Shown here: piece after piece, positions 35,391 through 47,971 of the stretch | Layout of the letters: each line of letters opens with the position of its first letter | Position numbering within the stretch: the stretch's first letter is position 1 | Assembly: GCA_934045905.1 (NCBI GenBank) | Contig: OW203763.1 | Location: forward strand, 38,701,017 to 38,765,016 | DNA: 64,000 nt | From: Leuctra nigra | Taxonomy: Eukaryota; Arthropoda; Insecta; Plecoptera; Leuctridae | Reading direction: 5' to 3' | Notes under the pieces: generated by a model | What the model saw: the letters and a program-made list of their open reading frames with translations, nothing else | Told to the model about the DNA's origin: nothing | The model's database searches: none | Made by a program: the position numbers and the translations under genes

Positions 35391-37028
35391 TAACTTACTG
35401 CATGTTGAAATCTTCGCCCATTTGCTTGTTATAGAAATCGGCAGCAGACTGCGTCTCGAAAGATATTTGTCGACTAATTGTGCTGTTCATAGAAGAATTC
35501 ATTATGCACTTCATAATTTTGTCACATTAAAAGATTCAAACCTCAAATATAGGTACCTCAATATGACGACAGAATATGACGTAGTATCAACCATTTGAGA
35601 AAACTAGTTTGGATAGTATTTATGGATATTCAAGTATTGGGACAATAATACAAACGAATAACAGACATCGATTCCGTTCCATAATGACATCTTTATTTCT
35701 ACTACTTCACGTATGAATATTATAATATCTAAATATTTCAGTTTCGAGAGTATGGAAACTTCGTTTTGTGTAGAATAAAGAATAATAGATTAATTACGCA
35801 CAATGAACAATGGTATTCTGACGCCAATCGAATGCCTTGTGCGAAAGGTGTTTACAAACATGGTCAATTATGCAATGGCATTTTTAAAAGAATACCTAAT
35901 GCACGAAATAATTCATACTGTCTAAAATATCAAAACAAACAATAAATCAATTAGATGCATCAACAATATGCCATCACTATCAGGAATAAAGACCGGTAGA
36001 CTAAATGATTGTATGATCTATGCGTAATAAACACATACACCCCCTCCCCCCCTCCCCACACACACACACACCATAATCAATAAACAACAACAATAAAAGG
36101 TCATTTAATATCGTGAATCGTCATTGCTTGGAGAATAAACAATACACATTCAGATCTATTCAGTGGCTGGTGGATTAGGGGTGGGGGTTGTGTTGTGAGC
36201 GTATCAGAGGTTTGGTTTCCTATGTTGTCTTGACACTTTAAAACGAATACAAATGTACGTAGATGACACTTGTTTTGGAATATAACATAATAGATTCTGC
36301 TGCAGTAGGAGGCTGTCTTCTAGCACAATTGTATTTTCAAATAACTTATTTTCACACTATTTATTGTAAAATTGTATACTTCAAGACAATGAGTAAGCAC
36401 ACGACTCGTTCGAAGACGTCCCCAGGGTAAAATTAGTAATCGTAAAGGACTTTTATTTAAAGCCATTTCATTCAAAATGAAATAAAAAAATCTTATTCAT
36501 AAATTACATTCATAACTATATTTGGTACTTTTTAAAAGAATTTGAACATTAGCTTGTATATTACATGACGTGTTGGATAAAGTCATATTTTAAACAATGT
36601 TTTTTTCACTTGAGTCTTGACGAGCAACAGTTTTTTTTAAATGTATAGGTACGCACTGAATGGGACCGAGGAGATAAAATACGCTCCGTGTTACCATTTT
36701 TTCTCATTGTTATCATATATATATATATATTTTTTTTTTAATCATTTGAGATTTTTTATGTTAATTATCATTTAGTGAGATTTAAACAAAATATGTGTAG
36801 GTACATTGATTTTTAATTGATTGTCCCTCGTACATACCGATGTAAGCGGTAGACACCTTAGGGAATTTATAAGCGTGTGATCAAGGATTATGCGTCTGTT
36901 CTCCGGCAAAAATAGTGCTTTAGCTTCTCGGGTATCTTGGCAATCAGTCAGGTACAATCAGGTTGACCGTTCTTTGTTGGTTTGTTCGTGTGTTGGTGTG
37001 TTTTGTGACTGTTATAATGATATACGTC
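35391..37028. other. no recognised feature
   Basis: AT-rich sequence with a C-rich/CA repeat at 36042-36072 and (AT)n near 36715-36730. No gene found. Confidence 0.4.
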
Positions 37029-39015
37029 CTACTCCTTCCCAACCAGCACTATAAACACCAGGTGGCTCAGCTAGTTAATCTTAAAGGAACTCTAGGTTGA
37101 CATCTTCAAAATCAATTTTCACAACAAGGCAATATCAAATGGCCACATCCTTTGCCGTAATTCCTTTAACTTTCAGTAGTGTCTCTCTGCGCATGAACAA
37201 AGGAAAAGGCTTCTTGGTATGAACGTTCTTATTTTCTCCTACACCCTTTGACCGATCTCAACCAAATTTGGTGTACTCATTCTATATGAAATAACCCATA
37301 CCGTATGATACTTGATCCCTTCCAACATCCCCTAATTTAAAAAATCACCCGTAGGTAATAATAGAAAATTATATATGCATATTCTGCATAACCCCACTCG
37401 TGATCTTTGGTACGTTTTTAAACTGTTGGCGGAAAAATTTGTGGCATAATCCATGTTATGGAACTATCACTAAACAGCAGTGTTGGATTAGTTCCTCAAA
37501 AAAAGGAACTAGTTCCAGTTCAAATAAAGAACTGGTTAGTTACCTACCTGGAAAGTTTCCAGAAACTGGAAAGTTAACTTATGAAATAAGTTCCTTTTAA
37601 GTTATATTGCCTTCCAAAACACATCCGGATTTTATTTAAAATGTGCTGTAAACATCTGTAAGCCTTAACGCTTTACCAATAGAGTTTAAATTACACAAAA
37701 AAGTGAACTTAGAAGAATTTAAAATTAAGGAAACGCATTTACAATCATCTACCTTTCGTGTACCTTTCAGTTTACCAACTAGCAACTAATATGCGTAGTA
37801 CGAGATGACGCACAAATTCCGGTCTACACCGGAACAATACACCTACAATTTACGTTATTCACAAGTTGTGAACTTTTAGCAATTTAAAAGTTGAGATAAC
37901 TCATATTCAACCAAAAGAAATTGACCCTTTCGTTATACTAACTTGGGAACTATTGGAAGAAAAACAGAAATTTTTAGACAAGAAGTGACGTTGTTGGCGT
38001 TAACAATGTAATGATAGGTAACACTCAATGATCAATGAAAGCTGCTGTAAACTACCACCTCATGTGACATGTTGTACAAAAACAAAAACTTGTATATAGA
38101 CTGCCAAGCACCTTTCCCCCTAAAAAGATTGAGATCTAAAAGAAGGTCGCATCAATAATATATTGTTGAAACATTTTCGCACTTAAAATTCGTGAAATCA
38201 TTTCGCCCAGTTACTGCCGCCAAGCACAACATTATAAACCAAACATTGTACCCAAATTTGAGATTGAAAAAATCTCTATGTGAACCATCATAGTATAAAC
38301 TTTAAAACAATTACACTCATTTAAAACTAAAAATAGAAAGTATTCAAATTTTAAAAACGTAAACAAAATCAATTTAAAAACATTTTTTTTTTTACATAAC
38401 TTAAAATACAAATTAAAAAAAATTATTTAAAATTAAATAAAACAAAATAAAAGTAAAAAAAATAAAAATAAAGCTTGGCGCATTGAATTTGCACCGTCAT
38501 GTTGACTTCTTCCTTCTTTCCTTCATCATCTTCTTCTTCCTCTTTCTTTCGTCGTCTCCTTGGTCGACATTTTCTTTTTATGTTGCCCCCTCCTTGACAC
38601 AATGCGCCAAGCTTTATTTTTATTTTTTTTACTTTTATTTTGTTTTATTTAATTTTAAATAATTTTTTTTAATTTGTATTTTAAGTTATGTAAAAAAAAA
38701 ATGTTTTTAAATTGATTTTGTTTACGTTTTTAAAATTTGAATACTTTCTATTTTTAGTTTTAAATGAGTATAATTGTTTTAAAGTTTATACTATGATGGT
38801 TCACATAGAGATTTTTTCAATCTCAAATTTGGGTACAATGTTTGGTTTATAATGTTGTGCTTGGCGGCAGTAACTGGGCGAAATGATTTCACGAATTTTA
38901 AGTGCGAAAATGTTTCAACAATATATTATTGATGCGACCTTCTTTTAAATCTCAATCTTTTTAGGGGGAAAGGTGCTTGGCAGTCTATATACAAGTTTTT
39001 GTTTTTGTACAACAT
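37029..39015 (+). mobile_element. repeat family F2 with giant terminal hairpin, copy 1
   Basis: From CTACTCCTTCCCAACCAGCA to the end of a 947-bp foldback (38069-39015). The same blocks in the same order, inverted, occupy 50827-52128. Relative to that copy there is an extra segment at about 37095-37605, which itself contains a hAT-like CAGTGTTGGATTAG terminus near 37482. Non-coding. Confidence 0.85.
38069..39015. repeat. giant foldback, arms about 416 bp, near-perfect
   Basis: The left arm 38069-38485 starts ATGTTGTACAAAAACAAAAA, and the right arm 38600-39015 is its complement with very few mismatches seen by eye. Inner ends are AAGCTTGGCGCATTG and CAATGCGCCAAGCTT. The loop is about 114 nt and pyrimidine-rich (CTTCTTCC-type). 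Confidence 0.97.
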
Positions 39016-39060
39016 TCATGTCTACAACATTTCATCACCAGCACACGATCAATTCATTCA

Positions 39061-39829
39061 TGATCCATGAGGCCTCATTTATAAAAGCAACCATAGTCCA
39101 AATAAGATTTCGAGATAATCAATAAAAACTTTCTGTTCTGTATATGAAGAAAATAAAATTTCATAAATTGAAATATATTTAGTATGTAACGTTAGGGAGT
39201 CACAGACTTTAATTTTACCCAATAATATTCTCTATAAATGTAAAAAGTACCCTGGACCATGGTTGTTTTTGTGAGAAAATAAAACAGGTGAAGTAAGTTT
39301 AAACACAATAAACATAATTATTAATACAAATAATTTTTTTATAGAAAATATTAATACAAGATTTCTTGAAAGTATAATTTGACAAATTTATCACTCCCCA
39401 TGTAATATGACTATACGGTATATTTTGTTGAACCAATGATCCAATTAATTGGTTCATTGGTTTGATTGAGCCAATAAAAACAAGTAATTTTTAGGCACCA
39501 ATATTCCAAATATTGAAATTTTGGACTATGGTTGGTTTTGTAAATGACGCCTCATTGGTTATTATCCCTTTATTAGCCAATGCCAGTTTACAGTCAAGTT
39601 TTACAAAAAGATTCATACTCAATAAAATAGGTGTTCACCATCAACATTGTCATCATCGCCGTTTCATTATTTATTTTCTATTTTCTTAGCTTTCAGCTGT
39701 TATTTTCTACATCAGTAGTCTCTTTTTAGCTACTATAGCCTCATGGAGGCGGATAAATGGTTCTCACTGCGCTATTTTCTTTGCTTTCTTTGCTATTTCC
39801 TACACTAATGTTAGTTTTGTTTAACAACG
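39061..39829. other. AT-rich spacer with a diverged inverted repeat
   Basis: GAGGCCTCATTTATAAAAGC at 39068 and GTAAATGACGCCTCATTGG at 39540 are roughly inverted, with CCATAGTCCAAA against TTTGGACTATGG, so a degraded terminal-inverted-repeat element of about 480 bp is likely here. No gene. Confidence 0.5.
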
Positions 39830-39967
39830 CACTGTTCTGCAACTAAGCGAATGGCAACGAAAGAATGATTTAGATGATGATTAGGAGATGACAATGAAGA
39901 ATAGGTAACGATGGACGTTGGGAAGGAGGCGGTCGTGGCATATTAACAGAGGAACTTCCCATAATCT

Positions 39968-40897
39968 GCCAGAGGTGAAACCGGACCTCTAAAGAGCAAG
40001 TCCAGAGCGTTACTGCCAGAGGTGAAACCGGACCTCTAAAGAGCAAGTCCAGAGCGTTACTGCCAGAGGTGAAACCGGACCTCTAAAGAGCAAGTCCAGA
40101 GCGTTACTGCCAGAGGTGAAACCGGACCTCTAAAGAGCAAGTCCAGAGCGTTACTGCCAGGGGTGAAACCGGACCTCTAAAGAGCAAGTCCAGAGCGTTA
40201 CTGCCAGAGGTGAAACCGGACCTTTAAAGAGCAAGTCCAGAGCGTTACTGCCAGGGGTGAAACCGGACCTCTAAAGAGCAAGTCCAGAGCGTTACTGCCA
40301 GAGGTGAAACCGGACCTCTAAAGAGCAAGTCCAGAGCGTTACTGCCAGAGGTGAAACCGGACCTCTAAAGAGCAAGTCCAGAGCGTTACTGCCAGAGGTG
40401 AAACCGGACCTCTAAAGAGCAAGTCCAGAGCGTTACTGCCAGGGGTGAAATCGGACCTCTAAAGAGCAAGTCCAGAGCGTTACTGCCAGAGGTGAAACCG
40501 GACCTTTAAAGAGCAAGTCCAGAGCGTTACTGCCAGAGGTGAAACCGGACCTCTAAAGAGCAAGTCCAGAGCGTTACTGCCAGAGGTGAAACCGGACCTC
40601 TAAAGAGCAAGTCCAGAGCGTTACTGCCAGAGGTGAAATCGGACCTCTAAAGAGCAAGTCCAGAGCGTTACTGCCAGAGGTGAAACCGGACCTCTAAAGA
40701 GCAAGTCCAGAGCGTTACTGCCAGAGGTGAAACCGGACCTCTAAAGAGCAAGTCCAGAGCGTTACTGCCAGAGGTGAAATCGGACCTCTAAAGAGCAAGT
40801 CCAGAGCGTTACTGCCAGAGGTGAAACCGGACCTCTAAAGAGCAAGTCCAGAGCGTTACTGCCAGAGGTGAAACCGGACCTCGAAAGAGCAAGTCCA
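39968..40897 (-). repeat. 47-bp tandem array from the SINE tRNA head, about 20 copies
   Basis: The unit starts GCCAGAGGTGAAACCGGACC and recurs every 47 bp from 39968 to 40861. It corresponds to the anticodon-arm to box B region of the SINE head. Differences are single substitutions (AGAGG/AGGGG, ACCGG/ATCGG, CCTCT/CCTTT). Confidence 0.97.
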
Positions 40898-41048
40898 GGA
40901 CCCTTATTTAATATCACAAACCACTAGTCCGGTCATTTGAAGTCCAGGTCATAGCTATCAATAACATTGCGGGACTAGCCTTGGAGTAGGAGAACAATGC
41001 TATTAAACCACTGAAGTCGAAGCCTAAATGGATATTAAATAAGGGTCC
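40898..41048. mobile_element. MITE with perfect 18-bp inverted termini inside the SINE array
   Basis: GGACCCTTATTTAATATC at 40898 and its exact complement ending at 41048 enclose about 115 bp. The word TCCAG overlaps both junctions, so a short target duplication (CAG or TCCAG) is likely. It differs from family A. Confidence 0.9.
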
Positions 41049-41085
41049 AGAGCGATGCTGCTTACTGCCTGAGCCAGCGTGGGTA

Positions 41086-42780
41086 ATTTATTCATGGATG
41101 ATTGCGATGACTCAAGGAGACTGTTCGATTAATTTCAACTTTGATGGCAATTATATTCAATACACGTGTCAATTGACTGCATCAGGAACGCCCTACACGT
41201 GTAAGATAACAAGACCACGTGTGATGGTTACATGGGCGTCCACAGGGGGGGGGGGGGGGGGGCAAGGGGGGGGCGCTCTCCGCCCCTGGATGTCAGGAAG
41301 ACATACATTTATTGGGGTGTTTACTTATAGTTTCATTTTGATCACTAAAAAATCATTTTAAAGTGCCAAAAAACAAAAAATGCCCAGCGGGGCAAGGTGG
41401 GGGCAAGTCAACAAAATGCACCTCATAAACGTTTTAAAATTGATTTCAAAGTGTCCAAAAACCAAAAAACGCCATGCGGGGCAGGGGGTAACCCCCCCCC
41501 TGGCAGAAATCCTGCGGACGCCGAAGAATGGTTATGGCCCATTAGTTCGAAGTAGGACTTGAAAATACTTGATTAGTCTTGCGGTTGGCGACTTGAGTTT
41601 TGAGGAAACATTACCATAACGATCAGGACTCTCTAATCTTTGGTTCAGGTAATGCGTTGACAAGCGAGCACCCTTTCATCATCTCGAAATCATTTGAAAA
41701 TATAGAAGCATCGAGTTCTCTACAGGGTTTGCCGAAATATATGTAGTAAATATGATACAATGTTGGTACAAAATGTTATCCAATTGTGATAAACTGTTAA
41801 TTTTCACAATTTTATTTATTCCAGTTTTATATAAATTACATTTCATTTCATTACATACCTATACCTACATTTTATAATTAATTCGATACCTTCACTTCTA
41901 GAATAATGAAGCAGCACAAAAAAATAATACTTTTACCTAATGAAATATTGTAATGAAAATTAAGTATAATCATCCATCGCCCAGGGGGCCGGAGCCCCCC
42001 CCCCCCCCCCCCCCAAACCTGCGGACGCATGGAGACAATACTTTTTATAAATATTATTGAATTTGTAGAAGAATTTCACTTGTCTGCTTTTTGGCGCCTG
42101 GTGGGTGCCCAAATGGAGGGCCCAAAAAGTCGATTCATAGTCGTACTGCCTAAATACCCCAAAAAAGTACCTGTCAACTCATCAAAAAGCATTGGAGTAC
42201 GGCCTAAATAAGGGGACTGAGGGGAATTATAGTGTGCTATAACAAACTGAAAACATCAGCTGTTACCAACTAGCGTACTATGTTGCCAGATCTAACACCC
42301 CCTCCCCTAACAGCCTTCATCCTGGCTCCGCCGTCCAAGACGGACTACTGGACTGATCTGATCTGATCCCTGACTGATCTGATAATTAAAAAGTAGGTAA
42401 TGCCACTTCAAATAGTATAGACTTTGTTATACCGTTTTTAATCACAGGAAAATATTTTTATTACCAAATAAATTGGCTTGATAAAAGACACATTTTCTGA
42501 TCAACTTTTTACAAAGTACATTTGTATTTATTTCTTTTTCACATTACAATAGAATAAATATTCAATGTACTTATTGACCCTTGAAAGCTGAAATTAATTT
42601 GATGCCCTTACACCTTAGGGTATTTAGGAAAGCATTCTTTATAATAAGGGTATAAAAGTACCTATAGCTATTTTGTTACATTTAACAATAGAAATACATT
42701 TTTGTAAATGTCCGGTGTCGAATAATTATGAAATAAAATAACAAATGACAATACTAATATTATTTTGTCTTTAAAAATAC
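41086..42780. other. non-coding sequence with poly-G/poly-C repeat blocks
   Basis: Poly-G at 41246-41262 and poly-C at 41492-41500 and 41996-42014, each inside short repeats with CAAAAAACG and TGCGGGGC words. No gene recognised. Confidence 0.5.
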
Positions 42781-42855
42781 CATGGACTTTTAACCCTCCT
42801 TAAAAGTCCATGCAAATACTATTAACTCATGGACTTTTAACGTTAAAAGTCCATG
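42781..42855. repeat. pair of short palindromes
   Basis: CATGGACTTTTAA and its complement form a hairpin with a 6-nt spacer at 42781-42812. The same word forms a 28-bp perfect palindrome without a loop at 42828-42855. Confidence 0.95.
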
Positions 42856-43184
42856 ATTAACTAATGTTCTTGTCAAGGAACTCTTCAACCGAGTAATAAA
42901 CAACTTTGGTTAGGAGTGTTTAGTTTCTCAAATGTTTTATTTGTTTGTGTATTTGTGTCTGTTGGTCTATTGAAATCCTGATTGTTTGAAAAATTAAAAT
43001 AATCCGTGGACGTTCAACTTGTCATATGGCATCTTATTAAAAAAAAATTGTCTTCGATTTGTTGATAGTTCCTAAATAACAATCGATTGTGGGGAAACAT
43101 TTTGGATTATAGACAGTTTCTTTTAAAATCACTCCGTTTCTTTGGGAAAATCTTTGATTTGTAGACAGTATCTATCTACCCAGA

Positions 43185-43254
43185 AAAAACACTCCGTGTA
43201 AAAAAGGCAGCCAAGTCTCTTTACTTAAAAAAAATTCAATTCACCGAAAAGGAG

Positions 43255-43343
<89 letters not shown>
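43185..43343. repeat. foldback F1 end fragment running into an (ATC)n microsatellite
   Basis: AAAAAACACTCCGTGTAAAA and CAGCCAAGTCTCTT match the outer arm of the F1 foldback. The sequence then switches at about 43257 to about 29 ATC units. The inner arm and partner arm are missing. Confidence 0.85.
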
Positions 43344-43839
43344 TCAATAAATAATCTCACAACCATAATTTACCCCTGGGAAAACGCTCGGTGTAACGTG
43401 TTGTAAAGCGAGCACCGGTATGTGCAGTACAACTTACCATAATCAAACCGAATTTCAGAAACCTAAATACCCGATTAGTCACAGTCTTGCAGGATCACAG
43501 AAGAGCACTTAGCACTCAGCACTTAGCACATCACATCTAAACACTTAGCCAGGCCTGAGGACAGGCAGCAAGAGTTTCTTCCATGGGATGGCTGAGAATG
43601 GAGTCAAGTTGGCCAAGATGATTCTAAAGATACCAGATCATTTAAATACAGAAATTTTTGCTATATTGTTGAAGTATCGCAATACACCCGCAGGCCGCAC
43701 CGGCAGCCAATTCACACCAGAGCAACTCTTGATGACCAGGTCAAAGCTTCCAATTGCAAACGGATGAGGATTTTGTGGGCTATGTGCGGCTATATGTGCC
43801 CATTGGGGCACACAGGTCTAAGTTAGTATGAGATGAAGG

Positions 43840-43980
43840 TGTGTGCAAAATTTCAGATCGATAAGTTGACCGGTGCGACCTGGGTTGAACCAGCAAAAAA
43901 AAACACACAAACAGAGAACGTGCCGCAAGAGTCAAGTGGAGACGCTCGCTCCGCTCGCTTAAAAAAGTTTCTATATTATT
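43840..43980. repeat. fragment related to the interior of the hAT-type element
   Basis: Shares GTGCAAAATTTCAGATCGAT and GACGCTCGCT.CGCTCGCT words with 29640-29765. No termini are found, so it is a remnant or a shared third-party repeat. Confidence 0.6.
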
Positions 43981-44689
43981 CACGTATTACAGGGGCGCGT
44001 CCCACCATATCAAATCAACTTGCCACTGTATACAATACAAATACATCCAGAACACAGAATACACACAAATTCAACAGCTGCGCATATTCTTCCATTTTAA
44101 CGCCTTTTAAGGCCAATGCATATCACGTGACTTTATTTCTCTACAACCGATCAAAGGGCATTCCTTACATCGTTCATGTTGAGTAATCCAAGGTGAATTA
44201 TGAAGGAAATTCACTGCATACTGGAGCTTATCAATATTTTCAGTCAATAATATTTAATTTTGCAGTGATTTAATAATAAAAAAAAACGAAAATCTTGTGT
44301 ATCCGTACGCTTTTGAAAGCTGTCAAAACCCAGTGCTATAATTTTAAATATTACATTCATAATAGTGGATATAATTAATAACTCAACTATTCGTTGGAAA
44401 GATGAAGAAAGAGCGCATGTTATACATTAGACATTGCGTCAGGTTTGTGATGCATATTATGTGCCTTTTTATTAGAGTAAAGTTTGCTGTTCTTGGCAAC
44501 TCGTAGGATTTCCTTTAACTTCAGGTCTTGATTTGAGAATATTTAGATGCAAGGAAGTAAAATCATCTTATATTTTATTTTCGCAGTTATTTTCTGCATA
44601 GATTAGTTCCAACAGATGTGTCCTAACTTATCTGATGATGGACAATACGGACTAAACTGAACCCTTCCAAGTGTCAAATTATTTATAAT

Positions 44690-45290
44690 TCAAGCTGTGA
44701 CGTCACAGGTATCTCGGCCGTTATGGAAAATTGAGAGAGACAAATTATTTCATAAGTGGGTGTATAACAATGATAGGATGTTCACATGATCCATATCTGA
44801 TTGTATTTAGTAGCACTTTTTCAGTTTTGCTTCTTGCATTGTTGGCGCCGGATATTCAACAAAACCGCTCAAAACTATGAAATTTCCGATGCGATTGGAG
44901 ACCAAAGCCGTGAACCAAATGATCTCAAATTTTAATCATGATTAGATAACAAACAAACTTATGGTTATCACTTGGCACATTTTTTAAATTAAATTCCATA
45001 CGGCATCCAGCGAGACAAGAAAATATAAAATTTTCACCAAAATTCAATTAATTATATTATCGAAGCAAAAATTTAAAAATGTGCCAAGTGAGAACCATAA
45101 GTTTGACTTTTATCTAATCATGATTAAAATTTCAAATCATTTCGTCAACCCATTTTGCCTCCATTATATATCCAAAAAAAGTGCCTTCAACAAGCGGCAA
45201 AATCGCTCTCGCTTGCAGCAGCAGCTTAACCGAGGAAGATATTATCATATCTGTCGTTCTTGAGGAGTTAAATTACTCGTTCAATATGGC
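44690..45290 (+). mobile_element. foldback family F3, copy 2
   Basis: The outer arm includes TCTCAAATTTTAATCATGAT at 44930 and its inverted partner near 45115-45135. Inner boxes are CTTGGCACAT (44971) and ATGTGCCAAG (45079) around a 98-nt loop. It also has GAGAGAGACAAATTATTTCA and GGCGCCGGATATTCAAC, found in the two other copies. Non-coding. Confidence 0.85.
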
Positions 45291-45884
45291 AAATTAGCGA
45301 GCACTAAGACGAACGTCCACTGAAGAACCGCGTCACACATCTAAGAGAACAGAGACATTTTTGTTACAATCAATTCAATGTATCAAATAATTCTAAACAT
45401 CAGAAGAAGAAGGTTCTGTGTAGGGTAAACCCGGGATACATATGCCAAAATTTCAAAGAATTGATGTAACTATCAAATTAATAGTACGATTTGATTCAAT
45501 TTTTTTATGCGTATTTATTAACCTTTTAACTATTCTCACGATTTTTTTTCTAACAAAAATTGACAGAGAAGAAAAACTATTTTCTAAATGTCTACTTTTT
45601 GGGTAACTATCCCATATGTATGGGATAGATGCCCGCTGAACTTAAGGATACATGGCGTTTGCATGGTAAATTTGCATTCATATAAATATCAAATTTAGGT
45701 ATTCTAGATGAAGAGCATCTCAAAAAGTATACGCAAGCTCTGTAGAAGAAAATAAACCATGTTACGCTATAAGCCGTCTTGGTGGGGCGTCTCACACATA
45801 TTGGTAAAAATTCAATAAAAAAAACGTTTTAAACAACAGTAAAAACGTACACGGTTTCAAAACGTGAATCTAAAGAATTGGTAT

Positions 45885-47010
45885 CCATCTAGTGGAGCGG
45901 TCGCTCCACCCAGCCAAGTCGTACCGTATAACATGGCATTTTCGGCCTACTGGATCTCAAACATCGGAAATCTCACATTGTTAAGAAATATCTTAATTTC
46001 GAGCTTTGGCCCACCTGACAACATATACCAAATTTGGGAACAATAGGTTATTCAATTTGCGAGCTAGAGGGCCGTGAAAACAGTGAAATTACACCCCTTT
46101 TAAAAGCTATCTGATTCAGATTCAGATTCAGATATCAGGAAACACTGTTGACAGGGCCACAGCCTGAACGGCTGAACCGATCGATCTGAAATTTTTACCA
46201 CATGTGCACTTTTGGCGTTTGAGGTGCCTTTTTATAAAACCAACCGGAAGTCGCCATTTTGAAACCGGAAGTGACGTCTTATCTCGAAAATGGCTGAACC
46301 GATCGGAATGCCACTAGCACCAATCGTTTCAGACGGTTCTCTTTATGAAATATCAATAGTGAAACTAAATTTTTCTAATTACTGAAACCGGAAATGACGT
46401 CGTAGTTATGCGAAATCTGCCTAAATTCACTTCCCCTTTATATAAAAACCTATACATATCTATTCAGAAGGTTATAATGATACATAACATTTATAGAAAT
46501 AAATTCTAGGTGGCAGTAATTAATTATGCAGTAATAATCCTTCTCTAAAAAGGAATTAGTTGTTTTGATATGAAATCGGTAAATAAGTTGTGTAAATAAA
46601 CTAAAAAAAGGAGTGATATCCCCATAAAAAAACTCCGTGTAAAAATACCAGCCAAGTCTCCTCAACTATAAAAAATATAAGAAATCTAAAAATTCAGCAC
46701 TGAAAAGTAGTGATATCAAAAAATGGAACAAGTCAAAACTTATTTTTAAAAACCAAAATATACTTGGCGCATCGTTTTTTACGGCATTAGGTAGGTAGAT
46801 TTAATGTATATTACACATCGGGCCTATACTTCTAAACTATCTACTATGCACGATGCGCCAGGTATATTTTGGTTATTAAAATTAATTTTTGACTTGGCTA
46901 ATTTTTTGATATCACTACTTTTCAGTGCTGAATTTTTAGATTGCTTATATTATTTATAGTTGAGGAGACTTGGCTGGTGTTTTTACCCGGAGTGTTTTTT
47001 TATGGGGATA
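45885..47010. mobile_element. composite repeat family F1 with terminal foldback, copy 2
   Basis: Starts CTAGTGGAGCGGTCGCTCCA as copy 1 does, with the CCGGAAGTGACGTC blocks. It ends with a hairpin at 46620-47006 whose inner boxes are CTTGGCGCATCG (46763) and CGATGCGCCAG (46851). The arms are more diverged from each other than in copy 1. Confidence 0.85.
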
Positions 47011-47032
47011 TCATTTACCTGCATTGTATTGT

Positions 47033-47201
47033 GAACATGGGATACATTCAAGAATTTCTCGGTGATGTACGAGCTCCACTTCCTCGACCGTGGCAGAGTG
47101 TTGAGCACTATTCTTGGTTTTACTGTGATCAAACTATAAGGTTTTACATTACATCTGCCCGTCGAGAGTTCATCATAAAAAAGAGACGAGCAATGATTTG
47201 A
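47033..47201 (+). other. short unassigned open frame
   Basis: From the ATG at 47038 the frame runs 54 codons (MGYIQEFLGDVRAPLPRPWQ at its start) to a TGA at about 47201. Composition is more protein-like than nearby frames, but I recognise no domain and no splice context. It directly follows the F1 hairpin. Confidence 0.2.
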
Positions 47202-47289
47202 AACTTTATATCTCGTAAGCGAGATTCTTTCTTCTCAGAGTACCTAACTCTGTTTATTGTACAGAAGCTGTATGTATACTCTGCCCTTA

Positions 47290-47660
47290 CAGGCGCGTAG
47301 GAAGGGGGGGGGGGGATGGGGGGAGATTCTCCGTCTCCCCCCTCCCTACTCGAGCAGGCTGACCCCCATTCACCATAAAAAAATTTCAGTGTCTAAGAAT
47401 TACTTAAAAATTGTTAAAATTCTAAAAAAGGCGCCCTGCGGGGCATAAATAGGGAGTTATTTATTGTAATTTGAGAATTTCATCCCAGAATTTTAAAATG
47501 TTTATATAGGCTAGTTTCACCCCCTCTGGTAACAATGGGAATAGGCTCCTCCCCCAACCTTGAAATCTCGGCGTAGGGCCATCAGGCCAGTGAGATGCAG
47601 CAACAGCATGTGTTTGGGGTGCAAGGACGGTGAATAGGGGGAGGTTGCTCCGATTCATAG
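47290..47660. repeat. poly-G/poly-C-bearing dispersed repeat
   Basis: Contains poly-G at about 47305-47315, CCTCCCTACTCGAG, and the CCCTGCGGGGC word shared with 41380-41500 and 49780-49820. No coding evidence. Confidence 0.5.
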
Positions 47661-47971
47661 GGACTACGCGCCACTCGCCTCAGGGCGTGTGACGTCACTG
47701 TGGACCACCTGTCTCTAGCGGGTCGTCAAGCGCTCGCTGTATTGTATGTCTCGCCATTCAGCCGCGTGCATCTTAGTTCGTCGAGGTGTTTCATAATCGT
47801 TGTTTTTACGTATTACAATTCTTGTATAGTAGATATTCATGAACTGCATACTTCACTATGCCGGGAACACGATGTACAGTGGTTCTATGCAATAACAGCT
47901 CGCAGAACACAAGAAAAAGTCCTGACGATCAGCACATTATAGATGTCACCGGTTTCCAAATCATGGAATAG
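47660..47971 (+). other. possible gene start: CRE-bearing segment and short C-x4-C frame, THAP-like
   Basis: A less AT-rich segment with TGACGTCA (a perfect CRE palindrome) at about 47689 precedes an ATG at 47858. The 37-codon frame starts MPGTRCTVVLCNNSSQN. The Met followed by C-x4-C resembles the first zinc ligands of THAP domains. No downstream exon with the C-x2-H half was found, and a donor is not obvious. Tentative. Confidence 0.22.

Larger units (their letters stand above)
39830..41085 (-). mobile_element. tRNA-derived SINE whose head is tandemly expanded and carries a MITE
   Basis: Tail and body (39830-39967) match other copies (complement of the CCTCCTTCCCAACGTCCATC block). The tRNA head resumes at 41049-41085, where the minus strand reads CTGGCTCAGGCAGTAAGC. 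Between them is the 47-bp array and then an inserted MITE. Confidence 0.85.
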
